DNA from: Echinostoma caproni
Lineage: Eukaryota > Platyhelminthes > Trematoda > Plagiorchiida > Echinostomatidae
Reading direction: 5' to 3'
Assembly: GCA_900618425.1 (NCBI GenBank)
Contig: UZAN01039720.1
Location: 1-64,000, forward strand
Length of the DNA: 64,000 bases
The notes beneath the pieces are model-generated. The model made no database searches, was not told the DNA's origin, and saw only the letters and a program-made list of their open reading frames with translations. This document shows, piece after piece, positions 1 to 12,287 of the stretch. Numbering within the stretch: position 1 is the stretch's first letter; every line of letters begins with the position of its first letter. Made by a program: the position numbers and the translations under genes.

Positions 1-944
1 TTCCATGCTACTTTGCATAAATACTTTTGTTAATTCGGAACTGTAACTTTTGAACTACTACAACGTTTATCGTGACAATCAAGGTTGCAAACAATGCAAA
101 CGGTGATACAAGAGTAATAAGAGCATTGTGGCTCAGGATAGGGTTTGAAATAACTGCTCTTCACTCACAGCTGTTGGCATACTGGAAACTGAAGTGGATT
201 GCCAAATCGGGTGTCATATCGCACGGGTTCAATAATTACCAGTGGAACCGCCTTATGAGCAACATTTTGCACTCATGTGGTGTCCTCGACGAGTGCCGGA
301 GGACAAAGGACGTCGCGAAATAATGCCCTTTCGGTTGATCGATGAGTGCGAGTAAACGTGTTTATGCAAACAAAGACTGCTTAAAGGGAAAGTTGAATTC
401 CACTTTATGCACTTTGAATGCACCATTAACTATGGGATCAAAAAAATCCAATGGTTCCTGAGAATTAGCAACAGTTAAGCGTTACGGTTACTTAAATTAA
501 GTTTGAAAAATGAACTAGGGTTAACAGGAGCGTTTTGTCATAAGCTATTCTTCAGCAGTTGAATCCAAGTTTATTGTGATTACCTGATCACCTGATTGTC
601 GGTAATCTCGTCAGCTTTGTCAACTCCTTTGAGATGTGTTTACCTACCAGTAGTGGTAGCTGACGGTTTATTGTGCGTGGTTAACTAGGTCAACCGGTAC
701 ATAAAGTGAGACACAATCCGTGGGCCAACCGTATTAATACTGGTCTAACGTGATCCTTGGAGAAGAGGCAGTATGTCCAAATCAAGTAGCTGAGAATGTG
801 TTATCTAGACGTGACTTCAGCTTCTGACACATATCGAAACTTGATCACATTTGAAAGCTACATTGATGTGCACAGTCTGTTAACATTTCTGGATGGGTTG
901 TCCCTAAGAAAGTGTTCATTTTGGAGCTCTACGACGTGGACAAT
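1..944. other. Unannotated stretch
   Basis: No gene, RNA or recognisable repeat was seen. Short open frames (for example 72-323) start at non-ATG codons and have no splice or homology support. The retroelement on the minus strand next door fades out near 945, so its linker or RT part may once have continued here but can no longer be read. Confidence 0.5.
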
Positions 945-2452
945 GTCCATATTGGTTGAATCCACTAGATTTCGCTGTCTCTGCGCAGGCTTTCGTCCAG
1001 GTTTTGTCTGGTTACGAGTCATATTTCATAACAATTTCCGCCAGTCGGGAGAGATCAGCGTCTGTCAAGAAGGTGAACAGACTCCGCAAAAATTCAGGGG
1101 ATCGCGGCACGACAGGTCAGACCAAAAACAACTAAGCCAGAATAATGCAGGGCCTTCTTGTTAGGTGGACAGGTTGTTGTCATAGGGCAGGCCTGGTTCT
1201 AGCTTCACAGCTAGCGCGTACTGAAAGACAGTTATTTGTGCTCATTGAGACAACTTACTGCAAACTAACCGTCATTGCGTCATTCGGGGAGATCACCCAC
1301 CGAAGCAAATGGACAGAATGGTGCAAACTAATATGTGGACGGATTCGAGGTCGGTGGTCCAGTGCGATCGACAGTCTTGCATAGTGACCCGCCATTTGTG
1401 CATTATAGCGATGTGGTCTATCTGCGTACTTCACGGATTCGAGGAAGGCAAACGTCAAGTGGTGTACCGGCACATGGAACGTTTGAAGTTGGTAATGGAG
1501 GGGAATAAGCGCTATCGGGATCATAGGAACAACAGGAATTCCCCGCTTTCCGAGCGATAAGAAGGTAATCCGAAAGCACCTGACAGATGCGTAGCACTTG
1601 AACTTAGCTGACCCACTCCAGCATTTATATCTCCTGCCAAAATCACGCTTTACGCAATAGGTTGTGTAGGTTAGGGTGGAATTCATCTTTTACTGCATTT
1701 TGGCGGCAGTCCGTTGGGGGGGGGGGGCACCGACACGATATGAAGTTTCATCTATCGGGGGACGGCCGCTTACTTAGCATGAAATTCTGAGTCGAGATAG
1801 GGCTCGAGAGAACAGCGGAAGAGTTTCCGTCTGAGGCGCTCTTATTAGTACGATCATCGGAAGAACCCGAGAGGTGGTGTTAGGGGGTGAGGATGAGATT
1901 GGGGAGGGCTGGGGAGACAAGAGTGTGTGCGACGTAGAACGCTTATCGCTGAGTGAAAAAAAACGTAGACTGGGGAGTCGTATGAGTCCAGAAATTCATC
2001 ATTGTATGCACTGTGGGCTATTGTACTACTCGGTCGCCCGGTCTAGAGTAGGCATTGTTCGAGGGTGTACTCTAACCTTTTCGCAACTAAGCGTGGACAG
2101 CAAGGCAGCAGTGATGTTCCAGAGGATCCAGTGGCCAGTATTTGGTTCAATCACCTCTTCTGGAAAACCTTGTCGAACATTGGATCTCGACAATGGGTAG
2201 TGGCCATATTAAGTGGCGTGTCACACTCGCCACTTCACAACACTATCCACAAATGTATTGTGTTTTGTGCAGAGAATCCCTGACAGGAGGTATACCAATC
2301 ACATCCTCGAGCGCTGACTTTGATCGTCCGCGACCGCTTATTCGAGGGCCTAAGTTTGCCTTGTTCAATTTTAGCTGCGACATGACGGCCCTTTTCCTAT
2401 CGGCGACCGGGGAACTGCACTCGGTAGTATATAGCTCTGTTCTCCCGAGCGT
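945..2452 (-). pseudogene. Non-LTR retrotransposon remnant: 5' UTR, endonuclease, linker
   Basis: Read on the minus strand, this is the 5' part of an APE-type non-LTR element. About 2452-1800 matches the 5' UTR of the copy at 43.0-43.3 kb (shared order of blocks around GCTCGG, CAGAGCT, CTACCGA, GACGATCA). About 1680-1270 encodes endonuclease blocks in broken frames: AVKDEF, then VILAGDINAGVGQL (the GD-x-NA signature), then QIDHIAIMHKW and VHILVC. Below 1250 a linker is still readable (SVHLLD, then LDESLRRDSEI). At least five stops or frameshifts lie inside. A 12-G run interrupts the endonuclease near 1720, and sequence between the 5' UTR and AVKDEF is missing. No RT follows. The family is clear from comparison with the other copies in the window; the clade (RTE- or CR1-like) is not certain. 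Confidence 0.8.
1716..1727 (+). repeat. Poly-G run of 12
   Basis: Uninterrupted G homopolymer inside the endonuclease remnant. It sits where endonuclease sequence appears to be missing, so it may mark a rearrangement point or an assembly artefact. Confidence 0.9.
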
Positions 2453-5400
2453 GGCTCAGATGGTAAATAGCAACACTTCATCTGCTCTGTGCCAGATTAG
2501 TGAAAGCATCTAATGATATTTTCAAGGAATAAACATTGCGACTGACGGATGTAATTATAACTGGAAAACAAAAACGCGAATGAATGAAGACTGGTGTTAC
2601 CGCCTGCAGAAGAATACTAGTTATTTTAGTCTCAGTGTCACCTGCCATTTTATGTTAATTAAGCGTGAATCGCAAAGGTTTATCTCTTGCACGGAAACTG
2701 ATCACTTCAAATTCACGTGCACTGCCTAATACGAGAGTGGATCAACACGGTGATAAACAAACTTGATGTCTGCCATGATTTTGTTGCCAAAGGAACCAGT
2801 TTTGATGGTGTGTAAGCACCTCATTTTTCCTCACATTCGCTTGAACAAGTCCTGTTTGTTCCGGAATGGACGAGAATAATCACCAAGCACAGTTTGATTC
2901 AACCTCGAGTCAAAATATTTACCTTTTCCCTGCATTTGTAAATATGGCTTTTCCGCTGTTTCGACTAGATGGACTGTGTTGATGTTTGGGAATCTTACTG
3001 CCGCGCTAAACAATTCTACTCTGAATGTATCGTTCTCCTCCAATCATTCTGCGCAGCTATTTATATCGTGACAGCATGTGTTAGGAAATTCCTTGTTTTC
3101 AGTAACTCGTCCACATGAATGAAAGATTCATGTTCCTTTAAAACAGATGTTAGTTCAAAGGTAGACAACAGTGTTGGTGCACCATTAATATCTTTGAAAC
3201 TACGAAAACGTCTCCACCTCAAATTGGTCCATTTGTCTGATGTTGGTGCAATCGGTGAGATAAGCGGCGTTTTGAATTTCTTCTAAGCCTTTTAGATGTA
3301 TTCTTTTAATAGAGACCTTGGCTGTGGTAAATATCACAAGGCGAAAATTCCATCGTCTCGGGGTGGTGATGTTCACTCACGAAAACTGGGCACTTGAGAA
3401 ACGGAGCTTAATGTTTCTAAATGGATGAGGACCCGTTAGGTTTAGCATTGTATTGAGCTAGATGACAACGAAAAATTGATATGATAAATGCTGAAATAGG
3501 TGATGTGTTCGAAGTAATGTGATAAAGTGTAACGAGGTGAAGCATGGTTCTCCCAGAGTCGTGATCAACAAGCGTGATAGAATGTTCCGTGACGCAAAAG
3601 CCTAACTGATAGAGTAAACACTGTGGTCAATTGTTNTGGTGTCATCACACAGATTGTGAGCGGAAGATTTTTTCATACATTTGTTGAGTTGTTTAATTTA
3701 AACCAATGACAAACTATTTCGCTACCCATTTGGTTTGTACTATTCCACAGGACAACACTTAAGAGTTGAAAACAGATAAACCGGTGTGAGACAAAGATTT
3801 TCCTCTTATTCATGCTATTTCTGAAACGAAATAGAATTCTCACGGTGTATAAAAATCATTGCACTTTCACATTTGTTGTTTGGATAGAAATATGTCACAC
3901 TTGACCCAAACGCAATCATTTGTGTTTCATGTGTGGAATTTAAGGTGAGCAAATGCAATCAAACGGACAAGCTCTGCATCTGGAATTCCGTACATCTTTG
4001 CAGCGAGAATCACCGAAATGTGCATCCCCGCAGCTCTTCCACTCAGTAAATGCATCGCAAGCTAATATGATTCCAACTAAGATTCCGCACTCATGGATGT
4101 ATGCAATAAGGAGGAGTGTGATCGGATGTTTTGAAGAGTAAACGTTGATACCGATCGACCTGAATGCCAAGCATAAATACAGAGCTGTACAGCAACAAGA
4201 AAGAACCACATGTGGATTCTCTTCTACTTCCGTGTGAGTTAAAATCACTTATTTCTTATCTCTTCATATTTTGCTTGCGTACATTTTAACGGGTTTCATC
4301 GTGCATTGCAAACTGCTCAATCCTCCTCAACATGGCTAAGCAGCTATGATCAACCACAAATGCATTTGTTTAAAAAAAGTTGAATCAGACCAACCAAGAT
4401 CAAGGGAGTTTTTAGGAGCCTGTGCTTTAGTGACCGAAAGCATAAGCTGTAAACGGCCATTCGAGACGTGCGTGAATTAGTTTGAATCCTGTGAGGTGTT
4501 TTACGTAATTCATAAAACGGAGTGCTACCCAACAAAACTGAAATCAATTATCTGTATTTTGTTGCTGTGTTACAGATTCAAGCCACCTCGATATCTGCTT
4601 AGTGTAAGCAAAAATAGACTACATCGTCATGGTTGCTTAACTTTTATAATTTCATGTGAATAAGAAACAGTAGGGGAGTTGTCGATTTATGGAAATTGAA
4701 TAGCAATCCATTAGAATTCATACAATACCCTCAGTTCATTTCGATTAACAAGCTTGACACGCTCAGATAAACTCCAATGGCAGGTTTTCCATCGACTAAA
4801 CTAATTGAGGATTGCTCATGAAAGTGATGTCAAAAAGTGATTTAACAAAATCAATAACACATTATTCCATATTAATTCTCTATAGGACAGTCAACTTGAT
4901 ATCAGAATCATTGCTTTGTTTGTTCTCACCCCAAAACCCACGTTTTGAGACCGTGCTTAATATCAGACACCAACCAAAGACTTAAAAACTTTCATACCGT
5001 TTATATTTAAGACCCCAGTTTTAACGTATACTCCATAACCGACAAACTATTCAGGGTTCTGAACGTAAATACGGAGAGCACGTTGAAAAGAAAGCTGTGC
5101 AGAAGGCGTGTATTAATAACATGAAGAAACGTTATTTTGATCCCAAAAGAGATATACACCTCCAACAATACGAGTCCATACTTCCATACTCAGAGTGCTT
5201 ATCCAAACAGATGTTTGCCACCAGGTCAGCATGTCGGGTTCATTGAGAAAAGACGCTTTTATCAGACGATGAAAGGGAAATGAAGTTAAACAGCCATTCT
5301 TCTAAATACCATTCTAGCCACGTCACCTTGGTGCGCCATCTGAATGGGAAATACTATTTGCATTAATTAACAGAATGTTCATCAGCAAACACTGCAAGTT

Positions 5401-6670
5401 AACGAAAACCGCATACTGAAATTCTCAACTGAGCAGTTTGAGACATGAAACTAGATTAGGTTCGATAGTGGTACGTTTTGTGCAGGCAGGTTGTCACCGT
5501 ACCTAAAACCCAGGGTTGTTCATTTGTATCGAAATGGTCCGTTTCATCTCAATTTCGGGAATAGCGTTTATCCATCACGTGTGATTGACAAGTGGGTCTT
5601 AGCAAATCAATCATTTCAAGTGGATTGTCAATGTTATTTCTATTCAAATTGTCAAAAAACAAACAAAAAAATAATGTCTAGTGTCGGAAATGAGGTTGTC
5701 TATCAATGGTAATTTATCAATTTTTAGGTTATTAGCGATCTGCAAAACCCAACCACCACATTAGCCCAGAAGGAGTATGATTGAAATTTATGTTTGTCTG
5801 TATCACCGAAGTGAAAATGAGTAATTATTGCTTCTATTTATCAATAAAAAACCGCTCGTAAACTGTGATACAGGAACAAATATTTAAACAAGCATCAGTC
5901 GACGGTTTGATCTACGTATTACATACGCGAAATTCCCAGCCAATCAAACCACTTAGATTTAAAGAAAACATACTGTACAAAAAGCTAAATAAACCGCATA
6001 ATTGTAGGTTATATGGTTCAATGAGCACTGAAGAAAAATCGACAACAGTAAACTCGAAAAAGGTCTATGTTGTACACCAGCATTGTTGACGAATGACTCA
6101 TTTTTATCGTGTGAACGCGGTCATGAATTAAGCCGGTGTCTATCATGATGCCCACAGGTCACATGGTCTTCTAAGTCAGCCATGAAATTCAACATTCCGA
6201 GTCTTACTTCGATAGTCTGGAAACTAGGACACCGCCAGGGTGTGGTCACGTCTGCTTTACTCTCTACACTCTCCCTTACTCTCTGAGTGTTCAAGGTACA
6301 CAGTATGGAACAACTGCAGATGGTCAAGTCAGACATTTTATGGTGAATGGGATTTGAATAAGACGTGCGATTCATATTTGCCTCTACATGTTTCATGAGA
6401 AGTTTGTCAGAAGATCTCGTCCCGTATTGAGTTTAATGGTAAGCTATACCATTCAAATCTGTGGCCTCTAGTGCACACACTCATGTGACCAGTGTTGAAG
6501 GTGATCACATTTTGAGCTAAATTGTACGTGACACAAATGCCTAATACGGAAAATACGATGCATAATCAATCTATTTACCTGGACTCAATTGACTTGTATA
6601 CGAAGACTGAAACGAGAAACAGGTTGCCTTTTTGGAGATTTTGCTAAATGATCGGTCTTACTGTTTTGCT
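2453..6670. other. Unannotated stretch
   Basis: I see no recognisable gene or repeat family. Open frames at 2831-3043 (-), 3940-4248 (-), 5491-5712 (+) and 6121-6396 (-) are within chance length. The one at 5491 follows an acceptor-like TTTTGTGCAG at about 5480-5490 and could be an exon, but no donor or partner exon was identified. One ambiguous base lies at 3636. Confidence 0.5.
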
Positions 6671-6702
6671 TTCTCCCTCTCTCTCTCTCTCTCTCCCCCT
6701 CC
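6671..6702 (+). repeat. (CT)n microsatellite
   Basis: Pyrimidine tract of mostly CT dinucleotides, bounded by C-rich ends. Confidence 0.9.
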
Positions 6703-8396
6703 ATAATAACATTATTTTGCGAATTCATTCCATGCAGCGGAACACCAAAAACGAACAAAGGAAGGACACCGATCGATCATGAATCTCATGCCAGCATAAT
6801 TGTGCTCATCAAATTGATCTTGAGTCAACTGAGGGTAAACTTCAATTCATCCACTCCTATAGGGTCGTGAACCTACTCAAAAGGAAAAAACGCTACTTCC
6901 TTATGTTGCAGGCCCTTTTGTTTTGATAAGTGTAAAATGTTGTGCGCAAGTAAATATTCATGTGAATGGGTTACGTTAACCGGCGGGGGATTCAAGAACG
7001 GTCATGGGTATAACACAGGTTTTCAGCAGCTATTCGGAACTTCCGCATACGCTGTTTGCTGTTGCATCGGTAGCCGGGTCGCATGAACTTTTAGCGTTTA
7101 GTTTCACAAATGTCCGGTTCACTAGGTATAGTTATGGCCATTCCAACAACACATACGCAATTGTTCCTAAATTGTGATACGACAGTTGCGCAAGGTGATT
7201 TTTGCATGATATCACTCTAGAAACTGTCGTCAAGTAGTTCGGAAACCCTAGTAGGTTGAAAGAACAAATCACATGTCTGATGTGTACCCAGGCGGTTCAA
7301 CCGAATGACCATGCACAAATGCCTTCACTTTTGGATAAACTGGAATCCCTCGAACCCCACACAAGCGATGACGTTATTCTGCTTGTCATTCACTGTTTAC
7401 CTGTGAGACATAAAGGAAATACTGATGAGCAAAATGCATTGATGATAGTGTCGTAAGGGGATGAGGATGAAGACAAATGAGAACATGTTTTAATGAAGGA
7501 TGCTACCCAAATTATACAATCGTTAGGAAAATACGCACTCCAGAAATTATTGTTCGAACCTAGAGGCCCGGGGAAAAAGTCAAACTATCAACGGGGTAAA
7601 TAATTAAATCGATTTCATTCACTATAGTCTACTGTCAAAATACTTTTTCATGGTTTATTTCTCATTCGAAATAAATTTGACAAAACGTTTGGTTGAACAA
7701 TTATTCAACACATTGAGGTATATGCGAACGAATTGTCTTCACTGTCAACCTTGTTTTGTCTTTTTCCCAGGAGAAAAGCGAACGACTTTCCTCGGTTAGC
7801 ATGATATGCGCTCCATCAATCGGGCACGGTGCATCGCACCGCATTTCCACAGACCGCCATGCGTCTTGAATATGAATCATGTTCACGTTTGACCGAACAG
7901 TATGGCTTCCTGCTCGTTTGTTGCCCGTTCATGAAAATTTCACTTTGTTTGAGTGTGTCCTCCACGGAGAACTACAATAGCCCCGTTTTCCAGGCTTATT
8001 CCGTGTTCAGCTATGCGACACATTCTCCGGTTCATCCTGCGTCACACACGAGCCCATGCATATTACACTACCATTGATCTCCTGTAGGCCCCAAGATACC
8101 TTGTTTGAATGATGTCAGCATCATCCAATCGGACTGTTACGGTAATGTGCTGCTTTAGGTTCAATAGGATCTTGTGTGGTTCCACGCTGGAAGTCCCACA
8201 GCTAGGATTGACGGCTTCCATACTTTGATCACTTTGCTACCAGAACAACGGCGCTATACCCTTCATTGTTAACCAGACAACAGAATGTAATAAATTAGAC
8301 CTTGGAACACTAACCTATGTTTTTTTACTTATCCAAGCGTCCCTTACGCATCTTGGGGATACGATGTGTTATGAAAGCTACCCAGAAGCATGATGC
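6703..8396. other. Unannotated stretch
   Basis: Nothing recognisable. An open frame at 7256-7456 (+) has an amino-acid mix compatible with coding, but its length is expected by chance and no splice partner was found. Confidence 0.5.
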
Positions 8397-8471
8397 GTTG
8401 GTAGTGATCAAGGGGTGCAGATCATGGTATGGATTCAGAAGATATATGTTCAAATCTCACTACCGCCACCA
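8397..8471 (+). repeat. tRNA-like sequence with encoded CCA (SINE head or tRNA retropseudogene)
   Basis: The stretch can be laid out as a tRNA: acceptor 5' strand 8397-8403 against 8461-8467 (five Watson-Crick pairs, one G-T, one mismatch), perfect D-stem GATC/GATC at 8406-8409 and 8420-8423 around an AAGGGG-type D-loop, and T-loop TTCAAAT at 8449-8455. The last bases are A then CCA at 8468-8471. Anticodon and T stems no longer pair, so it is not a working tRNA. The internal promoter boxes (TGATCAAGGGG and GTTCAAATC) are about 43 bases apart, as in tRNA genes and tRNA-derived SINEs. A genomic CCA suggests origin from a processed tRNA, or it is coincidental. Confidence 0.5.
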
Positions 8472-9983
8472 GAATATAAAAGCATAACTTTAGTATCACC
8501 AATCAATACTATTAATTTGAGGGCTGTCCAAAATCTCAAACGATCGCGTAGATTTTAGTAATTCAATTCATGTAAACTAATGCGCATGGATCACAGAGCT
8601 CGATAATCAAATCCGTAAAGTTCTTTGGACAAAATTAAGTATCTTTATTCATCTTTTGGAAGAGGATTGTGTACATCCGCCAATTTTCACTTTATTGGAA
8701 TGCCGAAGTAACTTATCGGCTGCCACTGGAAGTAAATAGAAAGATCACATGCATAAGCTGGTTTAGAAATTTGAGTGGTTTGGGTTAGCAACATTCAATG
8801 CAAGTTATTCACCCGGTATCCATTGTTTCACCGAGTTTGATGGCGCATCCTCCGATTACAAGAATAGTGATTTCGTCCAGCGTTCGAAACATCGAGTGCG
8901 TGTTACCACATGAATGGGCTAAAAACACAGTCACGGCAAAACTGAGCGTATCGAAACAATGTTTTTCATTCGCGAGAAATGCGGTAAAGCATACAGTCCG
9001 CACATCTTCGCTGGAAATAAAAAGACGCATCCGCGGGCGGCGAATATATTCTTTATCGAAGATACACTTTGCATGTACACAGTTGACATATTTATATGGA
9101 TAGTAAGCCATAAATTGTACATCGAAAGTGCCAACATTTACCTGTGAAAAATGGTCCTTCAAAACGTGTGGCGCCGGAAGAATTAGCGAATAGTCGAGTG
9201 TTGTCGCCACGTAGATAACGCGCTTCAAAATAAACGCGCCTTTTGGTTGGCCACTTTTGAAAGTCAGTCGTCTGCTTTTCTAAGTGCTCTTTGACTAACG
9301 CAAACAAGCCGACGTGTATTTTAAACAGCTTGAGCTCGGTTTGCGCTCTCTTTCCATTGAGGTCGTTACAAAAATGTTTCAAAACGCGTTGGCGTCTTGC
9401 ATAAATTGAATGAATCTGTCCATGTGAATAATATTGAATTCTGATTTGATAGCATTATGCTCTTTAATAAAATTCAAGCAAATTGGTTAATTCTTTTATC
9501 GTTTTGGATGACCAATTAGAATGCATTGGTCACAACCATCTTCAGTCCGGTCTAATTGTGTTATTATACCTGGTTTCATCAAAATGGATCATACTCAACT
9601 GCGGGTAATTCGCTGCTCAGAGAGATGTACAGGCAGACTTTGAGGGATTAAGAAGGATTAATTTGCAAACGTGGGTCAATATATATTATTCTACAGATTT
9701 TTTATTTTATTAAAACCGATTTCACAAAATGCAAATAAATCGAATTAGATGTCTGCCAGGAATCAAGTTGTGTCACATAAACGCAAACATTATTCCATGG
9801 CATGTTGAAGGATATGCATTTGTTTGAGGGGTGTCAAATTATACTTTAATTTGGACAACAACGTACTATCTCTGGCGAAAAGCCTTCGGTTTATCATTCT
9901 ATGCACAGCCGAGGCGCTAGCAATCCAAACATTGTATCCCCCCAGTGCGTCCAAAAGCAGTTCGTTTGGGCTTTAGCCTTGCC
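8472..9983. other. Unannotated stretch with a segment open in several frames
   Basis: About 8790-9420 is open in frames on both strands (for example 8809-9228 minus, 8798-9103 plus) and looks less A+T-rich than its surroundings. On the minus strand a frame of about 95 codons ends at a good donor, CAG|GTAAATG, with the exon edge at 9142; an acceptor-like TTTATTTCCAG lies further on near 9010. No known protein is recognised. It could be a host exon on the minus strand or simply a higher-G+C patch. The rest holds nothing recognisable. Confidence 0.25.
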
Positions 9984-10054
9984 ATGGCCTCGGATGAAGA
10001 AATCCACTCCACCCCCGGAGGACGCACCAACAAACTAATCGAGATGAACATCAG
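9984..10054 (+). CDS. Putative first coding exon of an unrecognised gene
   Basis: ATG at 9984 sits in a strong initiation context (GCCATGG) with an in-frame TAG upstream. The frame encodes 23 residues beginning MASDEEIHSTPGG and stops at a near-consensus donor, ATCAG|GTAAAC, leaving two bases of a codon (phase 2). The next putative exon begins in the matching phase. The peptide is hydrophilic and shows neither a signal peptide nor a known motif. Taken with the four exons downstream it gives a 795-base coding sequence (264 residues). I cannot name the protein. Seen: start context, donor, phase agreement. Inferred: that these exons belong together. Chance remains possible. Confidence 0.4.
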
Positions 10055-11032
10055 GTAAACAATCTTAGCATACATTCTATACTTAGTCTGATGCGATCAA
10101 AACCAGATCGACGAACCCAAATAACCGCATATAATTGATGGATTTATCAAAAAACTGCTTGTTTCGCCTACCGCACTTTGATATCAATGTGGCAATGAGG
10201 ATTCTCCATTTAATGAAACAAAACTTAAACGGGCAAAAAGCCCAAGAGGAAAAGGATTAAAACTTCATCCAGTATTCCTAAAAGCACAACATCTATAATA
10301 AACGTAAACAACTAGGGTATGCCTATGTAGGAATATCCGTGAGACTCTCCGTGGTTTCCGAGAACGTTTCACTTAAAAGTAACTAGTCCTATCTCGAAGA
10401 AGTGTTGTGAAACTACAGATTGTATAAGAGAATAATTTCAGTTCAACTGTCTCTAGCAGCTTCAGAATCGGCGTATTTCAAAATGTACTACGATTGAAAT
10501 CGCTACGGATGGTATAAATAGAATATCATATATGGAAATTGACGTTTAGTCATGTGAACAGTGTTAAGTTGGTATAATGCGTAGTATAAGAATGAATGAA
10601 CAAACATTCCCTGAAAGCACACAATCGGTTTCGCGGTCCTTCCCCCCGCCCGTCAGGTATGCGTATCCGGTAACATTTCGTTCGATAATTCTTATACGTG
10701 AACTCTCCATTTGAATTATGCAACCGAAACCTCACTAGCAGCTCTGGATTGGATGTGAGACGAACAAGTCCGAAGAATCGATGCGATGATTCTGTATCAG
10801 GTGTTGTGGGTCAGCTGCGTTTAACCTCGGCCAACTCGACACTGGGGCCGATTTTCAGTGATTTTATAGTGAGCAGTAGGATCCAGTTGACTGAGATTAG
10901 ACGCATCTAATCTACAACGCCTGATAAAGAAACATCGTATCTCTTGTTTGAGACTTGTTTGTCTCACATCCACTCCCCGAGTGATCTATGAGGTTTGCAT
11001 TGCATGATATTTAGTTGTTGCGGAATTTTCAG

Positions 11033-11142
11033 AGACGAACATTTCATTACGTTATCAGTCGATTGCAAACGACCAGTTGTCCGTTTTCAACTGCAATCTG
11101 ATTCTTCTCGTGAGATCCTCTGTGGAGAGCGCGATGGATACG
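11033..11142 (+). CDS. Putative exon 2 of the same gene
   Basis: It follows an acceptor with a T-rich tract (TTGCGGAATTTTCAG) and ends at TACG|GTAACA. It enters in phase 2, as exon 1 requires (AG + A gives Arg), and leaves in phase 1. The 36 full codons read DEHFITLSVDCKRPVV and onward, without a stop. A second usable donor, TCTC|GTGAGA near 11109, is also phase 1, so the exon could be shorter without breaking the model. The intron before it is 978 bases. Confidence 0.35.
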
Positions 11143-11415
11143 GTAACACAGGGCTAGTTTTCCAAGCGTTTGTTATTGAGTGACTTGGGGCTTGATTGTC
11201 GAGTCAAAGTATTCGAGTTCAGTTATTTCTCTAGTTAGAATAAGGCAATTTTTGAGATCAATCTTTGTTGCCTTTTCCAGATAACCACCAAACATATTTT
11301 CATAACCGGCAGTTAAAATAGAAAGCATTCTCGTTGGGTTTAGAATAATAATGGAAAGATAAGTGACTTTAAAAATGATGGCCATTTTTCGAGAATTTTG
11401 TGTAGCATTAAATAT

Positions 11416-11436
11416 ACAATATATATATATATACAA
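11416..11436 (+). repeat. Imperfect (TA)n tract
   Basis: Short TA-rich simple repeat inside the second putative intron of the candidate gene. Confidence 0.8.
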
Positions 11437-11800
11437 TACACAAGGAAAAACATATGAACAAATCGGAAATAATGCTCTGTGATGGTGATTGTTTTCAAAT
11501 AAATCTCAAAAGGAAGTACACATTTGAAAAAAAGTAGCGGGATTGCTATTGCAAACGTTTCTTTGCATGCTTCACTGAAATATCAAGTCACGAAGGGGTG
11601 AAACCGGACTTTAAGCAAATTAAATGTGAACACTGTTGAACGTGTTGGTTAGTATTGTGCAGTTCGTCTTCAGTGGTTCAGTTTACCGTCAAGTTCATGG
11701 ATTAGCTGCATAATTGTACCTCAGGATGCGGATGTTCGCGTTAGTGTATTATTCGAGCTTCAAACATGGTTCGCAGGCAGAAAAGACATCGTTATCAGCA

Positions 11801-11827
11801 CCCCCGACCTCCTCCCACCCCACCCCA
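11801..11827 (-). promoter_or_regulatory. Possible G-quadruplex motif
   Basis: The plus strand holds four C runs (CCCCC, CCC, CCCC, CCCC) in 27 bases, so the minus strand has four G runs separated by loops of 1, 1 and about 8 bases. It lies within an intron of the candidate gene. The motif is visible; any function is unproven. Confidence 0.35.
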
Positions 11828-12238
11828 CTATGTCAAGCAACTGTCTAAATATGGTATTCTTGTTGGAATCATCTCGAATAATACATATGTATAAATAGCG
11901 AAATCGGTGACCAGCATCAATTTTGCTCATGCTGTGTCACCGGTTGTATTCAGATTGCATTTACTATTGTACATGCGCATGTTTGTTCTTGTTATTGATC
12001 AACGCATGCGACACATGCTCGGTTTATGTACCGAATGATTAAGTAGATTAGAATGCTTTGTTGTGCATAGAAATGTTACTGTAGTTCTTTTTACCTTTTA
12101 ATACACTAAAACTGCATCAAGTGCTAAAGCGCGAGCACAACTCCTCCCTAAATCGTCTGGTAAAATAGAGCATGGTTTGAAGCAACAAGAAGGTGTCCAT
12201 TGTTTTCCAACCTCGCCTTGATCACTTTCTTCTTCCAG

Positions 12239-12287
12239 ATACCCTTTGTCATCAGTTAACAAGCTCCGTCTGGGGAAATGGAAAACT
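12239..12287 (+). CDS. Putative exon 3 (49 bases) of the same gene
   Basis: It starts after one of the best acceptors in the window, TTTCTTCTTCCAG, and ends at AACT|GTATGT. It enters in phase 1, matching exon 2 (G + AT gives Asp), and leaves in phase 2, matching exon 4 (CT + C gives Leu). The 15 full codons read TLCHQLTSSVWGNGK. The frame stays open past the donor to a TGA at 12388-12390, so a longer terminal exon is an alternative. Confidence 0.35.

Noticed and set aside
796..1164. 122-codon plus-strand frame
   Set aside because: The minus strand across most of it reads the linker of the retroelement at 945-2452.
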